From Chrysopilus asiliformis (taxonomy: Eukaryota > Arthropoda > Insecta > Diptera > Rhagionidae), in assembly GCA_964034945.1 (NCBI GenBank), contig OZ035962.1, positions 77,765,942 to 77,829,941 on the forward strand: a stretch of DNA of 64,000 nt. The letters run 5' to 3'. The notes beneath the pieces are model-generated. The model did not search any database. It saw nothing but the letters and a program-made list of their open reading frames with translations, and was not told the DNA's origin. Below are positions 37,745-48,659 of this stretch, piece by piece. The translations under genes were made by a program, and so were the position numbers. Each line of letters opens with the position of its first letter. Positions within the stretch are counted from its first letter, which is position 1.

Positions 37745-38115
37745 TTAGTATGACTAAAAATCCAAAATTAAAAGGATAATCACATTATCCTAACAGGACC
37801 TTTCGTTAAAATTTGCGAAAAATTTAAGGAACAAGGAATCAGAGGGGACCCCAAAAACCCCCAGATGAGATTGTTTTCCGGAAAATTTGCGAAAGATCAC
37901 GTTATCTTTACAGGACCTTCACTTATCTTTATAAGGACGAATTAGAAAATATTGTATTGTCATCGGACTTACCTTTGTGTGTAAAATTTCAAGTCCATCG
38001 GATGAGTGTAAGTGGGTCAAAATTAGATAGCAAGATTTGACCCTCGCAGGCAACCAGACAAACAAACAGACAACAAGAAGGACAGATCCGAAGGCAAGCT
38101 AAATAAAAGCTTTTA
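37745..38115 (-). repeat. Dispersed repeat fragment with inverted GTAAGGATAA module
   Basis: It contains CACATTATCCTAACAGGACC and TTACAGGACCTTC. Then come TAAGTGGGTCAAAATTAGAT, ACAAACAAACAGAC and GCTAAATAAAAGCTTT. This is the inverted counterpart of 26066-26330. It shares the phrase AATCCAAAATTAAAAGGATAATC with 3775-3800. Confidence 0.45.
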
Positions 38116-38160
38116 AAAAGTTTTCCCAGTTTGCCTATTATTTTTCCAAAGTGTTTATAC

Positions 38161-39194
38161 CAGGAGTGTCCAACCTTTTAGCTTTCCTGGCCCCCATTGG
38201 GAGAAGACGAGTTATATTGGGCCACAAATAAAATATACTAACCCTAAAGATAGCTGATTAGTAAAAAACGTAGAATATTACATATTTAGTTAACAATTTT
38301 AAGTAATTTAAACTTCGTCTATATACTACCTAAACCAGGAATAGTTCGCCTATCAAGAATTTTTTTTAGAACTTCAAATCAATGGCATGTTTTTCGTATT
38401 TGATTTTGTCGACAATTCTAATAAAAAATGCAGAAGTAACTGTATTAAAAATAAATGTATTTCATGATTAAAATAAAAAAAAGCAAATCAGTCTTCAACA
38501 ATAAGTTCTAAAAAATTCTTGATAGGCGAACTATTCCTGGTTTCCTGGTTTGGGTAGTATATAAAATCGTTTAACCTGATTGACTGACTGACTGACTGAC
38601 TGACTGACTCACTCACTCATCAACGCCCAGCCCAAACCCCTGGAGCTAGAAATTTGTAACTTTCACAGTATGTCCCAACCAACACGTAGGCGCTCACTAA
38701 GACGGGGTTTTCCGAAATTTTACCGCTAAGGGGGTAAAGGGGGTTTGGGTGTTTTTAAACCGTGATTTTGGCCATGAATCCTGCTCAATGGGAGGCTAAA
38801 AAGTTTCACTCGGGGGTTTTTGGGGTCGCTGATCACGAATCCGGTGTTAGATTTTCAAAATTCGAAACGGAAGGTCCTGTAAGATAGTGCAAATATCCCT
38901 AATCAATTTTCCCTCGGAACCCTCTAATATTTTTAGGGTCGCTGATCTCGAATCTGGTGTTCGAATTTCCATATTCGAAATGGAAGTCCTGAAGTCATAA
39001 AGATTTTTTTTCAATAGTTTTTAAGTTATTTTTGGGTCTTTTGATGCAAAAAACTTTTTTAAAAAAACTTTAGCCCGGCAACGACGGGTATGCAAGCTAG
39101 TTAAATTCATAAAGTTTGTAAATATATCAGTTTTTGTTGGGCCACATTCAAACACGTCCTGTGCCGCATGCGACCCGCGGGTTGGACAAGCCTG
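38161..39194. mobile_element. Non-autonomous hAT element with nested Helitron
   Basis: The ends are CAGGAGTGTCCAACC and GGTTGGACAAGCCTG, with the 8-bp duplication GTTTATAC on both sides (38153-38160 and 39195-39202). Without the Helitron at 38318-39100 only about 250 bp are its own. A truncated relative lies at 41316-41430. No transposase. Confidence 0.85.
38318..39100 (+). mobile_element. Helitron-type element with internal inverted repeat
   Basis: The 3' end has the CCCGGCAACGACGGG hairpin, TATGCAAG and CTAG before T. The 5' end is TCTATATACTACC. An inverted repeat of about 45 bp (from 38319, ending near 38566; ATATACTACC with GGTAGTATAT, TCGCCTATCAAGAATTTTTT with its complement) precedes a GACT/GACTCACT run. 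GGTCCTGTAAGATAG and GGGTCGCTGATC modules follow. Compared with the relative at 41430, removing it restores the hAT sequence across an A-T site, with one substitution. Confidence 0.72.
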
Positions 39195-41315
39195 GTTTAT
39201 ACCAGTTCTGTGCATCCAAAGCTTTGCCACGCAGCTTATACAAAAGTAAAGTACTGTGGGACCACATGTGTCTCACACGGCTGTCAACGTGTTAAATAAT
39301 ATAACAATGTTTGGATCGTCACTTTCATTTTTACTTCTATTGCAAACTTAAAAAAAAATATTTTCACATGTTAAATGTTTAAATAAAAAAAAGTGGCTGA
39401 ATTTGTCATTGTTGTTTATATAATTAAAACAAAACGGAACCTAACTCCATTTTTTCTCTATTTGCTGTGAATCTCGTATAACGCGATTTGTATAACGCGG
39501 TATTTTTTTAGAACCCTAACTACCGCGTATTCGATGGCTTATTGTACTTGAATATTCTGTTCTGTTTACAATTCGTACACTAGCTATCAATATTTGAAAA
39601 CCCTTCAGTTTTCAACTTCAGTCTGACACTGGCATAAAAGGTTGAATTTTTCAACATTCTCTCAAACCAAACACCCTTGACCTGCGTTATTTTTTTTTAC
39701 TTCATTTTATTTTGTCATGGCATTCTGTTGAATTATTGTCTTCGAGCGCCAACGATATTTCCAATGCAATTCAATTTAATTCAATAAAAATTGAATTTAG
39801 TTCACCATATTGAACAATATTCCACACAAACATTGAGGTTAGTTTGATTAAAGTTTAATGAAGCCAGTTTCAAGTCGATCTCTACGTTCGCTGTTGTTCT
39901 TCGCGCGAAAAAAAAAACATTGCATTCCATTCGATTCTATGTGGCACTAATTTCATAGTCTTCCAGTTACCATCTTCGATTTATGAAACACGTATCTGAC
40001 TTTCATTGAGTTTAAGATGAAGTAAGAACGGTGCAAAACGTAGGAGCAGTTATGAAGTTTGGAAAAGTGAATTTTTCAACGTGAAGCCATTAACTTTTAG
40101 TACGCTTGATTTTCAAATTTAATTCGCGCCGTCACGCTAGATGGCCCCGAATATATAGAGATTAATCCGAAATTGTGATTTTGCGTTATTTTAGTTTAAG
40201 TCTAACATTGTTCTTCGCCCATTCACATTGAATTCCTTGAGAAAAACCTTAAAAGTCTTCCCAAGTCCGTTGGAACTTCGACGCTATTTTCTTTTTTCTT
40301 GTATCGCGTCATGGCTGTTACACTCCTATAGTTCTTCTTTCTCTTTAAACCAAAAAGTAAAACCACCAAGCAGCAAATAGCGGCAGGCAGGCACCCCCTT
40401 TTCTTGTTGATTCCCAGCATTTTTTTTTGTCCATAAAAGTCATCGTCCCATGAAAAAGTCCCAGAAGCCATCGATGAACTTCTCAACAACCGGTTAGGGA
40501 AGAATGCAATTCTTAAGCGTTTCTTTCTGTTCAATGCCTATGTTTGAAGTTATTCTACTATACAAGACACGTTCAAGTACTTGTAACTTGTTAAAGTTTT
40601 ACTTGTTTCTTACTTTTGCGTTTAGAATTCGTGTTAGTTCTGGGAATTCGTACATTTGTACGCATTCAGAGAGACTCCGATATGTCGCAAGTTTTACGTG
40701 GAAAATACGCTACGTTCACTTCCGTCGTAGTTTTCGAACCGGTCGATTTAATCGGTTTTTTATGGCATAAACAAATGTGGACAGCGATAATGGGTTGAAA
40801 CGTCAGACATGGTAAATGTGTCGCAGACTGTAATTTTTAAAGAAAATAAGGTTACATTAAAGTGGCGGGAAACTCATAGAAAAATGAAGTTATTATTTTT
40901 CGCGAGACAATTAAGGCTGTGTGACAGTAGAAACAAAAAGCAGCAGCCAAATAACATAAATCGGCAGAGCAGTTGCTTCTTATGTATACAACTTAACATA
41001 CATTTCGCCGACTGGTAAACATTTTTTTCGTTATCGACTTTCTAGACAATTTAAAGTCTGAAATTTTGAAAACTAGTTTTATTCGGTTCAAAAGTTAAAT
41101 ACGCCAAAATATGTTGTAGAAAAACTCTCCCACGTTTAGGAGCGACTAAAATTGATTAAATTTAACAAACATTTAAGCTCAATCGGTCGAGTGGTTTTTG
41201 AGTTAAGGGCTGTATACGTTACGCTGGCTTAATGCTTTTTGAAACCCTGCCCTACCTTCGACTGGCTAATTTAAGGCTTTTCGGACCCCCACTCTCTCGT
41301 CATGATAGTTTAGGG
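39195..41315. other. No recognised gene
   Basis: 39265-39294 (CACACGGCTGTCAACGTG-TTAA) looks like one end of a piggyBac-like element. Around 39470-39560 are CGTATAACGCG motifs that may be a degraded MITE. Open frames at 40223-40534 (minus) and 40504-41018 (plus) lack motifs or splice context. Confidence 0.35.
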
Positions 41316-41430
41316 CAGGCTTACCCAACCCGCGGGCCGCATGCGGCACAGGACTTATTTGAATGTGGCCCAACAAAAACTGATATATTTACAAAATTTA
41401 TGAATTAATGAAGTTTAAATTACTGAAAAA
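41316..41430 (-). mobile_element. Truncated hAT end related to 38161-39194
   Basis: CAGGCTTACCCAACCCGCGG, GGCACAGGAC and GTGGCCCAACAAAAACTGAT match the right end of the 38-kb element in reverse. It stops near 41430 without a second terminus. It is useful because it preserves the Helitron-free version of the sequence. Confidence 0.65.
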
Positions 41431-42213
41431 TGTTGGACGCTGTTTCGCGATTTTTCCATGGAATTTACCGCCATCACTCTCTCTCCCCCTAAAAGTGTAA
41501 CGTATTTTTTATACAGCCCCTTAGAGCTTTCCATTGCGAGTAAATTAAGGCTTTATTGTTACACTCAGAAAAATAATTCGTAATATTTATGAAAAATTTA
41601 ATAAAGCCTATGAAAATTTAGACGTGATTTGGAACCATTGAAGTGTGGTCTTAAAACTTATGACAAATTACTCATTATTTTTCTGAAACGATTTTTCATA
41701 GCGTTTATGAAGTTTCTCATAGATATCATGAAGTTTTCAATAGAATTTATGACGTCTTTTCATAAAATCTATGAAATCTACTCATAGAATTTATGAAAGA
41801 AATTTCATTGATCAATCGTCTAAAATTATAAAAATTTCATGTTGGTTTTAAGTTCTTCCCCATAATTCCGATTTTCTGTGGTATTGGTATCTTTTTACTA
41901 TTATAAAATCCCCTTGCTTTTGCTTCACACTTACACTTTTCTAATTCACATACTTACACAGGATAGAACACTTCTATTTCATTTTCCCAGCTTCCATTAC
42001 TTTAACTTCCATTACTGCTAGTATACCCAATCTAAAGTATACATACTGACAATGAAACATTTTCAGTTGTGCGAATTATATCACGAAGGCAAATTTTTTC
42101 ACCACTTTCATGAAATTTTCCATAAAAATAATGTTTATTTTTGCATAAAGCCTATGAAATGTCGTCTTTGAATTGATGACTTGTTTTTATAAAAAAAAAT
42201 ATTTAAATGAAAA
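41431..42213. other. TATGAAA-rich stretch with a small TIR element
   Basis: 41567-41690 begins CACTCAGAAAAATAATTCGT and ends with the complement-like ATTACTCATTATTTTTCTGA, so it may be another small TA-type MITE. The sequence up to about 42190 is dense in TTCATAAA/TTTATGAA motifs. No gene. Confidence 0.4.
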
Positions 42214-42757
42214 ACATAACAAAAGCCATAATTGCCAATCTGGCGGACGGACGGACGGACATGCAAAATTAAATTTTTTATCATTCTAAACACACTGGTG
42301 TAAAGGTGCCATGAGAGTAAATACGCGAATAACTCTCAAAACCTCTCGAGAGTTACTCGCAGGAGGTTGTCCATTTGAGAGTTAATTTCGGCGATTTTTC
42401 TATCGCTACTAGCGAAATCGAGATTCTAGCTTCTAGCGTTCTCGAGAGCTACTAGCGAAATTCAAACGTCGGTAGTATCTGGCGAGCAACTCTCCGAGAG
42501 TGGGTGCGTGTCGACTAGAGAGTAGAATCACTTTTGACAGCTCGCAAAAACTAGTTCGCGAGTTTTTGCAAGTTTCTGCGAGCGACTCTCAGAAGAGACG
42601 TGTCCATTTGCGAGTAGCTGCTATCGAGAGGTTCTCGCCGGCATTTACTCTCATGTAGAGTGGTACCTTAATTCATTTTTTGTGTGATGACGGGATCTTG
42701 GCGTTACAAACGGTAAGGAAAATTTAATATACCCTTTGGTTTCACCATACGGGTAAA
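42214..42757 (+). mobile_element. GTCY-type element, family 1, copy F, internally deleted
   Basis: The left end (CATAACAAAAGCCATAATTG, CCAATCTGGC) is joined directly to a short GGACGGAC run at about 42244. About 400 bp of the usual interior is lost. The right end, CACCATACGGGTAAAAAA, is intact. A MITE at 42304-42668 interrupts it. Confidence 0.68.
42304..42668. mobile_element. MITE with TAA target duplication (PIF/Harbinger-like)
   Basis: The ends are AGGTGCCA and TGGTACCT, with TAA on both sides. The host reads CTGGTG-TAA-TTCATTTTT in other family 1 copies, so the empty site is known exactly. It is 365 bp and GC-richer than its host. The interior is full of CTCTCGAGAG and GCGAGT palindromic motifs. 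Non-coding. Confidence 0.8.
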
Positions 42758-43049
42758 AAAATTTAGGATTTTTGACACCGTCTTAAAAATTATGAAATTC
42801 TTTTTCTTGAAATGACTTAAGTTTTTAATAAACCAAATGATTTTTCTTGTATTTTACGTAGTTTTTTGTAGTTTTAATTAAAAAGAACACGTCTTAAAAG
42901 AAATGAAATATTTTCATAGATCTGATGAACGAAGTTTTTCTACACTCGAGTTTTTAGGTAATTTACACTCGAGTTTTTAGGTAATTTATTGCTCCCAATT
43001 TTGATAGATTTGTGTCTTCGACAAATGCCACATTTACCGAGTATGGTTA

Positions 43050-43203
43050 AGGCCAATTCAGACTAACGATTGTGATTACGATTACGATTGAGCTTCCTTG
43101 ACCAAAGAGATTAAAGCTTTCAACGACAGGGTGATGCTTTGATCTCATTGGCCAAGGAAGCTCAATCATAATCGTAATCGCAATCGTTAGTCTAAATTGG
43201 GAT
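43050..43203. mobile_element. Fold-back MITE, AGACTAACGATTG family, copy 2
   Basis: TTA is on both sides. The ends are AGGCCAATTCAGACTAACG and CGTTAGTCTAAATTGGGAT. The central AAAGCTTTCAACGA is shared with copies 1 and 3. It is 154 bp. Confidence 0.72.
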
Positions 43204-44807
43204 TTAGCCTGATAGTCGAATGCATTACTCTGTTTAAAAAGACGTTTTTAAACCAATTGCAATTTTTTCCCGAAAGCTGACATTGCTATTATATTTAAAA
43301 TTTCTTTGCTGAAAATGGATAAAAAAAGGGAATTACGTGTGGCTTTTTTCATTTTATGGTCAATATTGAGGAATAAATTTCGTAATAAAAATAATTGATG
43401 GCAATAGATGTCGGAGGAAAAACGTGGCCCTTCAATAATGATGACAGTTGAGCGCCATCGACATGTGGTAATACGCTATTAGGCCCTGTAATTAAGGTCG
43501 ATTATTACTTGTGCGAATTTGTATTCGGCTATCAGACTTTAGACATTTTTTTTAGTTCAAGTGAAAAACCTATCAGAATCGGGATGTAAAAAATTTTTGA
43601 TAACGAAAAAAATGTAAATAAGAATCGATTTTAAGAACTGTAATTTTTTTCTGTGGCATTATAATTTAATTTCTGTTGCCGTTCATAATTACTAAACTGA
43701 TTGCACGTGTTTAAACCCTTAGCGAAATATTTGGTAATGGGCTTTTTCATTAAGCTAAATAAAATACCTCAACAATCGAATAATGTGGACGCCTGTATGT
43801 CATGCCTTTGTCTTTATAAATTACTTCTCTAATGACAAATCGATTGACTAGAACCACACCGTATGCTAAAACTCTTCGATACGAGGGAAAATTTCTTCAA
43901 TTTGTAAACAGTCAAAGAAGTTTCTTACTATCGCCTGCCATTAACCAGCAACCAAATATACATTTCTTCTATGGCAAACTTTTCCAACATTCTGCTAGTT
44001 ATATTGCTATACTCGTACACGTACATACAATCTACAAGCATTGGAAAGGGGATCAATGGTCGCAATAAAAATATGTAGAAACAATTTGTTTACCTTGTGA
44101 CAATTTCGGCTTTTTATAGACCAAATGCGAGTAAGTATACCTGAACTATTCCTCAAGTTGAAGTTTTGTTTGCAGACGATTTCTTGTTTTTTTTTTTTTA
44201 GAATTAGGTTTTGGGCACCGACTGTCACCGAAAAGTAACCCACTTTAATTTTGTTATCTATTCCCAGGCTTAATACAGCTGTGGCTGAACCTCGAAAAAA
44301 AGTAACCTTCACAAGGTTCTTAGAATTGATACTTTTTTTTCTTATAATTGTATTACCCGAATTATTAATTGACTTTATTATCATTTTATGCGTAGAAAAT
44401 GTCGATTCGTGCAAGGCTATACTGAATCATTTTTATTGGCGAAACGGATCCTGTGGTGAATATCATCGTGCTAATCGATGACAGGCAAATAAGTTGCGTT
44501 TCTTCTGCTTTTTTTTGCACAGTCGTTTCCTTTTCAGACTCGAGGATTTGAGGAATCCATAGAGAAAAGTGAAAACCAAGTGATTTTTCGTTTGCCGATA
44601 AAAAAATAATAAATTATTAGAAAGCAACATTTATGACAAGCATTCAAGTATCTATTAGTAGAGTTTTGGTTTAAATCAGTCCCCGATATAAAATCGATAT
44701 TATTTTGTCACTTGTAGGAAATTTTTACGATTTATTGAGAAATACAAAAAAAACATTTCAATGCCTTTTCCTTTCCATTATTTTTAAGCATTTTTTATAT
44801 AAAAATT
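43204..44807. other. AT-rich stretch, no recognised gene
   Basis: Open frames at 43832-44068 (plus) and 44007-44414 (minus) overlap each other, and neither resembles a known protein. A tandem pair of 23-bp units (TACACTCGAGTTTTTAGGTA) lies just before this region at about 42942-42988. Confidence 0.35.
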
Positions 44808-45375
44808 CGAAAAAAATATTTTCCGGATAGAAAATATCTTGGAAATATTTTTCATACTAAGAACAAGCCTCTAAAAATTCGAAAAAAATATTTCTCGGTG
44901 GAAAAGGTTTCGGAAATATTTTTCCTACTAAGAACAAGCCTCTAAAAATTCGAAAAAAATATTTTCCGGATAAAAAAGGTCTCGAAAATATTTTTCCTAC
45001 TAAGAACAAGTCTCTAAAAATTCGAAATAAGAATTTTCCAGATAGAAAAAGACTCGAAAATAATTTTCCTACTAAGAACAAGTCTCTAAAAATCCCAAAA
45101 AAAAAAAATTCCCAGATAGAAAAGGTCTCGGACATATTTTTCCTACTAAGAACAAGCTACTAAAAATTCGAAAAAAAATTTCACAGATAGAAAAGGTTTC
45201 GGAAATATTTTTCCTACTAAGAACAAGCTTCTTAAAATTCGAAAAATATTTTCCAGATAGAAAAGGTCCCGGAAATATTTTTCCTACTAAGAACAAGTCT
45301 TTAAAAATTCGAAAAAAAAAAATTTTCCGGTCGGAAAAGGTCACGGAAATATTTTTGCCACTAAGAAAATGTCTT
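44808..45375. repeat. Minisatellite, about 72-bp unit, eight copies
   Basis: Successive CTAAGAACAAG anchors lie at 44857, 44928, 45000, 45072, 45146, 45217, 45287 and 45361 (the last is CTAAGAAAATG). This gives spacings of 71, 72, 72, 74, 71, 70 and 74. Each unit has an AT-rich half (AAATATTTTTCCTACTAAGA) and a GC-richer half (CCGGATAGAAAAGGTCTCG). Indels break any shared reading frame, so the Phe-rich minus-strand frames are not proteins. Confidence 0.85.
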
Positions 45376-46813
45376 GGAAATGTTTTCCTTGTCGACCCTG
45401 TTCCCATTACACGCTTCTTCAAAGTCAAACTGCCATATAGGTTCCACAGCTAGTCACTGTATCGGGTCGGCTACCGGCAAATGCCACTCTATCGCTACAA
45501 GATTTTCATGAAGCGAATATTTACGCAAAGACGAACCGTCGATCACCAATTTCTCCATTAAAGCAATTGTGGTTTTGCAGACGCATTATTAATCAGTGTG
45601 TCGTTCTCGTCACTTCTAACGCTTTTTGTACGCGGATGTGAATTATGGGTCTAAATCTTTACCCCCGATTGCGTAACTTGCTGCATTTTTAAGTCGCAAA
45701 GAACAAATTTCATGCGTCCGTACTTTTCGATGTTATTTGGGTTTACATCATTATTAAGGGTTGCCTATAAAATACATCACGTGACTTTTTGGCTTTTTGC
45801 ACCTTGCGCACGCGTTAAGTATTATGAAATTTACCACTGTTATGAAATTTACCACCGCCGTCACAATGTCACAATTCCACACTCCCCCCTCTCCCACCCG
45901 CGTTCTTCTCCAAAATTGTGACGTATTTTATGAACATCCCCTTATCTTAAATTTAAGTGATAGTTTTTTTTTTGGTTTTGATACGTTTCGAAAGTAGTTT
46001 TTTGTTCTTTATATCCCAATTTTTAGACAATAAAAATTGGGCTTAGTGATTTTTTTTTCTAAAACCGCATTTTTTGACTCTAAAATGAAAAATTAGATAT
46101 AAATCACATTTTTGGAGCACTTAATGTTGCCCTTATGGTCAAAAGTAGATCTCCACCGATCTATGAAATCAGTTTAGACGCGCATATTTTTTTCGTACAT
46201 ATGATTTTCATTCATTCTAATATTCGTTTCATATGTGGTTATAGCACAGTAATAATTGGTGAAGTGATTTATTTCGATTATGGTGACATCTGAATGAGTA
46301 TCATGTGTTCGTGCGTGTGTATCTACATTGCCTGAAATAGATATGCGTGCGAGAGTTATTGAACTCGAACCAAAATGAAGAAGTGATACAGCAAATACAT
46401 ATTTTTTTTTATAAAAATCAAAGAAAAAATATCCAGTTTAGACGAATTAATTGAATTATTTCAACATAATTCCATTTAACGGAATATTAAATGAGAAAAA
46501 ATGAAGCAGAAAGAAAAGAACATGGTTGAAGTTTAAGATACTTTTTGGTGGATGCTCCATTTATGTTGCTGATGGCATAATTAGATTACTGTTGCTTTGA
46601 AAATTTAATTATATCAAAAGAAATTTTTCGGTCCATTACAGGAGTTGATTCTTGAAAGAAAAGTTATAAAATTTTAGAAAAAAGCAAAGAAATGGGCAAA
46701 AAATTTGGCAATTAAAAATATTGACATATCAGAGAGGTTTAGTCTGCCTTGAAGTAGCAAATATTTGTAGCTTAAAAACCTTTAAAGCTTTTAAAATTTA
46801 AAGAGGCTTTTAA
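45376..46813. other. AT-rich stretch, no recognised gene
   Basis: No motif-bearing frame or element ends found. GTGCGTGTGTATC at 46310 and a T-rich stretch are the only low-complexity features. Confidence 0.4.
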
Positions 46814-47034
46814 CCGCTTAATGCTAGGGTTTTTTTTTTAGAAAATTAGGTCAAAAAAATAAAATATCAGGTTTTTATGTCAAAAAAATATCACGTCTGA
46901 AGTAATCCAACGCACTGAATTTTAAATTCCCGCTCGATATAAAAACAACACATTACTGGCGAGAGTTACTGGGCTTAGCGCATAAACGAGCACATAAGTC
47001 GAGCGAGAGGGTCTCGTTCAATATGATTGAGCGG
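46814..47034. mobile_element. piggyBac-like MITE 3
   Basis: TTAA on both sides (46810-46813 and 47035-47038). The ends are CCGCTTAAT and ATTGAGCGG with one mismatch. It is 221 bp and non-coding. Confidence 0.6.
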
Positions 47035-47176
47035 TTAAAGCTTTTAAAAGTTAAAAAATAGATTTTCAAAAAGGGCAACCTTTTTAGGTGCCGTTTGCAC
47101 TAACGAAATTTAGAAACTTATTTCCAACTTATGTCCAACTTAAATTTATTTAAGTCCCAGAATTTCTACGGTTTAA

Positions 47177-47424
47177 CACGTTGGCTACCAGCCAAAAAAA
47201 CGCTTATTCCGCTAGTATACACTGGGAAAAAACGCAAAAATCATTTCTGTACTTTGTGAGTCACCAGTGAACACAAGATCAATACAGACAAAAACGAACT
47301 CCATGCTCCACAAAAAAACCCCCTTTGTACCGCACGAGCGACTGCACTCAACCATGAAACTTGAGAAACTGACCGTAATGACAATAGTGTGTGTACACCG
47401 GTGACTCACATGGTAGCCAACGTG
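47177..47424. mobile_element. piggyBac-like MITE 4
   Basis: TTAA on both sides (47173-47176 and 47425-47428). The ends CACGTTGGCTACCA and TGGTAGCCAACGTG are perfectly complementary. It is 248 bp. The minus open frame inside has no recognised motif. Confidence 0.75.
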
Positions 47425-47428
47425 TTAA

Positions 47429-48126
47429 GTAGGCTAACCGCAACTTTTTTTTTAAGAATAGTACACGCAAAGGGGCTTAAGTGTACTTACAATAAAAAAA
47501 ATGATTTTACATTGGGATATATTTTTATTTTATCCTTTTTATTCCCATTTTTTTTCCTGAGTTACTTTTCAAAACTCTTCCGTTTGAGATTCCACACGAT
47601 GCGTAGTTCGTTAGTTTGATTTGGACAAAATGGCGTCTGTCGGCGGCCATTTTGTTTTGTTTTTCATATATTCATACACTAATATTGCATTGTCGTCAGA
47701 GTTAGGTATTTTAAGTCAACCGCGCCGGCTCAAAATTAGATTACAAGATGTGACCCTAACAAACAAGCTAAATAAAAGCTTGTAAAAAACATAGACGCTG
47801 AGAAATCCGGCTTTTTACTTTCTTATACATAGTATAATAGAGTATTGTATTCATTGAAAATTTTGACCTCTTAATTTTGCAAAAAAAAAAAATTTCTAAG
47901 TACTCCTTAGTCTATTGTAGCATTATTACAAAAATGTATTTCTGAGAAGAGTTTTTATAATTAGTATCAAAAATTTACATAGTCAAAAACTCAATTTAAA
48001 ACTTCCGATTCAGCTGTTTCACTAATTTCATATTTGCTCTTTCTTGTAAAGTCCCAGTCTAAACACTCGGGCGAGAAGAAGAGCGGAGGCGGGCGCCTGA
48101 AAAGTCTCAATCTAAACACAGTCTTA
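47429..48126. other. AT-rich stretch, no recognised gene
   Basis: 47720-47790 carries CAAAATTAGATTACAAGATG and GCTAAATAAAAGCTTGTAAA, the tail of the repeat seen at 37990-38115. Nothing else. Confidence 0.4.
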
Positions 48127-48262
48127 AGCCTAATTAAGACTAACGATTGCGAGGCTTCTTGACCAATGAGATAAAAGCTTTCAACGAAAGAGATATGACA
48201 GCTTTGATGTCATTGGTCGAGAAGCCTTAATCGTAATCGCAATCGTTAGTCTGAATTGGACT
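48127..48262. mobile_element. Fold-back MITE, AGACTAACGATTG family, copy 3
   Basis: TTA on both sides. The ends are AGCCTAATTAAGACTAACG and CGTTAGTCTGAATTGGACT, with the shared central AAAGCTTTCAACGA. It is 136 bp, the shortest copy. Confidence 0.75.
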
Positions 48263-48659
48263 TTAGTCTCTCAGTTTGTTAGTTAGTCTGTATCACAGAA
48301 CTATATAACATAGAACAACTGTCACCATACAAAGCTCTGCTGAAAAATGGTCCCAAAAGTATTTCCCTCTTTATCGTACTTGAACGCATCCACTGAACTG
48401 TTTAAGGTCGCGAAATTCAAATTTAGTTTGCCGCGAAATTCAAATTTCACAAGTTTGAGACTAACTTTAGGCGCAAACAAATAACTTTAGGCACCAACAC
48501 CATTCCGAAAGTCTATTTTCCTTTGACAGCTCACGGTTTAAACGAGAAGACTATATTTATTTTCATACGGTTATCTTGCTCTTACTTGACTCGTTTTGAT
48601 TCACTGAACTGTATTGAAATGGGACCATTTGAGACAGCAAATCGAGCGATCTAGTATAT

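Noticed and set aside
44857..45428. Phe-rich minus-strand open frames and a CRISPR-like look of regular 72-bp units
   Set aside because: Unit spacings vary by 1-4 bases so no common frame exists, there is no repeat/spacer distinction, and the genome is eukaryotic. It is a minisatellite.
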